From: Anaerolineae bacterium
Lineage (GTDB): Bacteria; Chloroflexota; Anaerolineae; B4-G1; SLSP01
Length of the DNA: 6,696 nucleotides
Reading direction: 5' to 3'
Assembly (NCBI GenBank): GCA_021159805.1
Contig: JAGHDT010000610.1
Span: 1-6,696, forward strand
Shown: positions 6,335 through 6,696 of the stretch, piece after piece
Numbering within the stretch: the first letter of the stretch is position 1
Layout: each line of letters begins with the position of its first letter
The notes under the pieces: model-generated
The model's database searches: none
Seen by the model: the letters and a program-made list of their open reading frames with translations, nothing else
What the model was told of the DNA's origin: nothing
Made by a program: the position numbers and the translations under genes

Positions 6335-6421
6335 TGCATCAGCACACCACGCAAGCGGGAAAATATGACGCGAAGAACGGCCCAAAGCCGCGATCGAGGT
6401 TAGACGAAGGGCTTTGGGCCG
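6319..6421 (+). repeat. Two-hairpin dispersed repeat, copy 1
   Basis: Shared blocks in order: CGAAGGAGAC (6319-6328), CATG, a hairpin TGTGC-ATCA-GCACA (6333-6346), CCACGCAAGC, GAAAAT.TGACGC.AAGAA, then a second hairpin CGGCCCAAAGCC (6378-6389) / GGCTTTGGGCCG (6410-6421), a perfect 12-base stem with a 20-base loop. The first 16 bases overlap the end of the phosphoesterase remnant on the other strand. Confidence 0.7.
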
Positions 6422-6452
6422 GCAGAGGGTGGTTTTCGGGGCCGCGCCTCCG

Positions 6453-6504
6453 GTTCCCTCTCCCACCTCCGTCCGCGAAGTATGGGAGAGGGTTAGGGTG
6501 AGGG
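6453..6504. repeat. CCCTCTCCC/GGGAGAGGG palindromic intergenic element
   Basis: CCCTCTCCC (6456-6464) and GGGAGAGGG (6484-6492) form a perfect 9-base stem, followed by TTAGGGTGAGGG. I recognise this as the common intergenic repeat whose false translation is LTLTLSH...GEG, seen in many GC-rich bacterial genomes. It sits between copies 1 and 2 of the two-hairpin repeat and accounts for part of their unequal spacing. Confidence 0.65.
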
Positions 6505-6518
6505 CTCTGCGGGGTCTG

Positions 6519-6548
6519 TTTTCGAAGTAGTAGCTATTTTCGAAGTAG
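6519..6548. repeat. 18-base tandem duplication of TTTTCGAAGTAG
   Basis: TTTTCGAAGTAG occurs at 6519-6530 and 6537-6548, and a related TTGTCGAAGTAG at 6649-6660 leads into copy 3 of the two-hairpin repeat. It marks the leading edge of the repeat unit and suggests slippage or stepwise duplication. Confidence 0.55.
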
Positions 6549-6634
6549 ACACCATGTCCGCCAGCGGACACCACGCAAGCATGAAAATGTGACGCAAAGA
6601 AGGCCCTAAAGCCTGCAGCCAAGCCTTTAGGCCC
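6541..6634 (+). repeat. Two-hairpin dispersed repeat, copy 2
   Basis: Same order of blocks as copy 1: CGAAGTAGAC, CATG, hairpin TGTCCGC-CA-GCGGACA (6555-6570), CCACGCAAGC, ATGAAAATGTGACGCAAAG, then an imperfect hairpin GGCC.TAAAG (6602-6611) / CTTTAGGCC (6625-6633). Both stems are kept although their bases differ from copy 1. Confidence 0.7.
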
Positions 6635-6652
6635 GGGAGCGGAAGCTATTGT

Positions 6653-6696
6653 CGAAGTAGTAGACGCCATGTCCGCGATCGGACACCACGCAAGCA
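6653..6696 (+). repeat. Two-hairpin dispersed repeat, copy 3 (cut by window end)
   Basis: CGAAGTAGTAGAC (with a 3-base insertion relative to copy 2), GCCATG, hairpin TGTCCG-CGAT-CGGACA (6670-6685), then CCACGCAAGCA to the end of the window. It begins 112 bases after copy 2. The second hairpin would lie outside the window. Confidence 0.65.

Noticed and set aside
6570..6634. Resemblance to a c-di-GMP-I (GEMM) riboswitch: GAAA loop followed by GACGCAAAG and a hairpin.
   Set aside because: The conserved upstream GGCAAACC-type strand and the closing stem are not visible, copy 1 changes the core to GACGCGAAG, and no gene follows within the window. A covariance search against the Rfam GEMM models would settle it.
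6335..6670. N-terminal extension of the phosphoesterase frame to 6670.
   Set aside because: The translation comes from repeat copies and the CCCTCTCCC element and shows no phosphoesterase motif, so the openness is incidental.

Overview
The window looks like chromosomal DNA of a GC-rich environmental bacterium, most likely a Chloroflexota (Anaerolineae-type) organism. That placement is inferred from the style of several proteins (a GAF/PAS cytosolic-type histidine kinase, a long polytopic 'DEPAH' membrane protein, a FlK-like thioesterase) and from the dispersed palindromic repeats. No marker gene in the window proves it.

Left part (1-2064): the 3' part of a sensor histidine kinase gene on the plus strand (its start lies before the window) converges on scpA, the condensin kleisin subunit, on the minus strand. 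scpB is not adjacent. Middle (2065-5282): a divergent control region of about 190 bases carries an iterated CTTGGGATAA-type motif, followed by a plus-strand run of four genes. These are an M50-like membrane metalloprotease and, 25 bases later, a GT-C/DUF2142-like polytopic membrane protein. After a 116-base gap with a long-range inverted repeat come a FlK-like hotdog thioesterase and an unrecognised 99-residue protein whose start overlaps the thioesterase stop.

Right part (5283-6696): this looks like accessory or decayed DNA. A 500-base convergent intergenic stretch holds a cluster of hairpins. Three of them belong to one element family and show paired, compensatory base changes. Beyond it, on the minus strand, is the C-terminal part of a calcineurin-like metallophosphoesterase whose N-terminal catalytic half is missing. 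The break lies at a dispersed repeat, present in three copies, the last cut by the window edge. Each complete copy carries two hairpins. A widely distributed CCCTCTCCC/GGGAGAGGG palindromic element sits between copies 1 and 2.

I found no tRNA, rRNA, CRISPR array or transposase. The most unusual signals are the repeat families on the right and the motif array between scpA and the protease gene. No complete new multi-gene system is demonstrable here.
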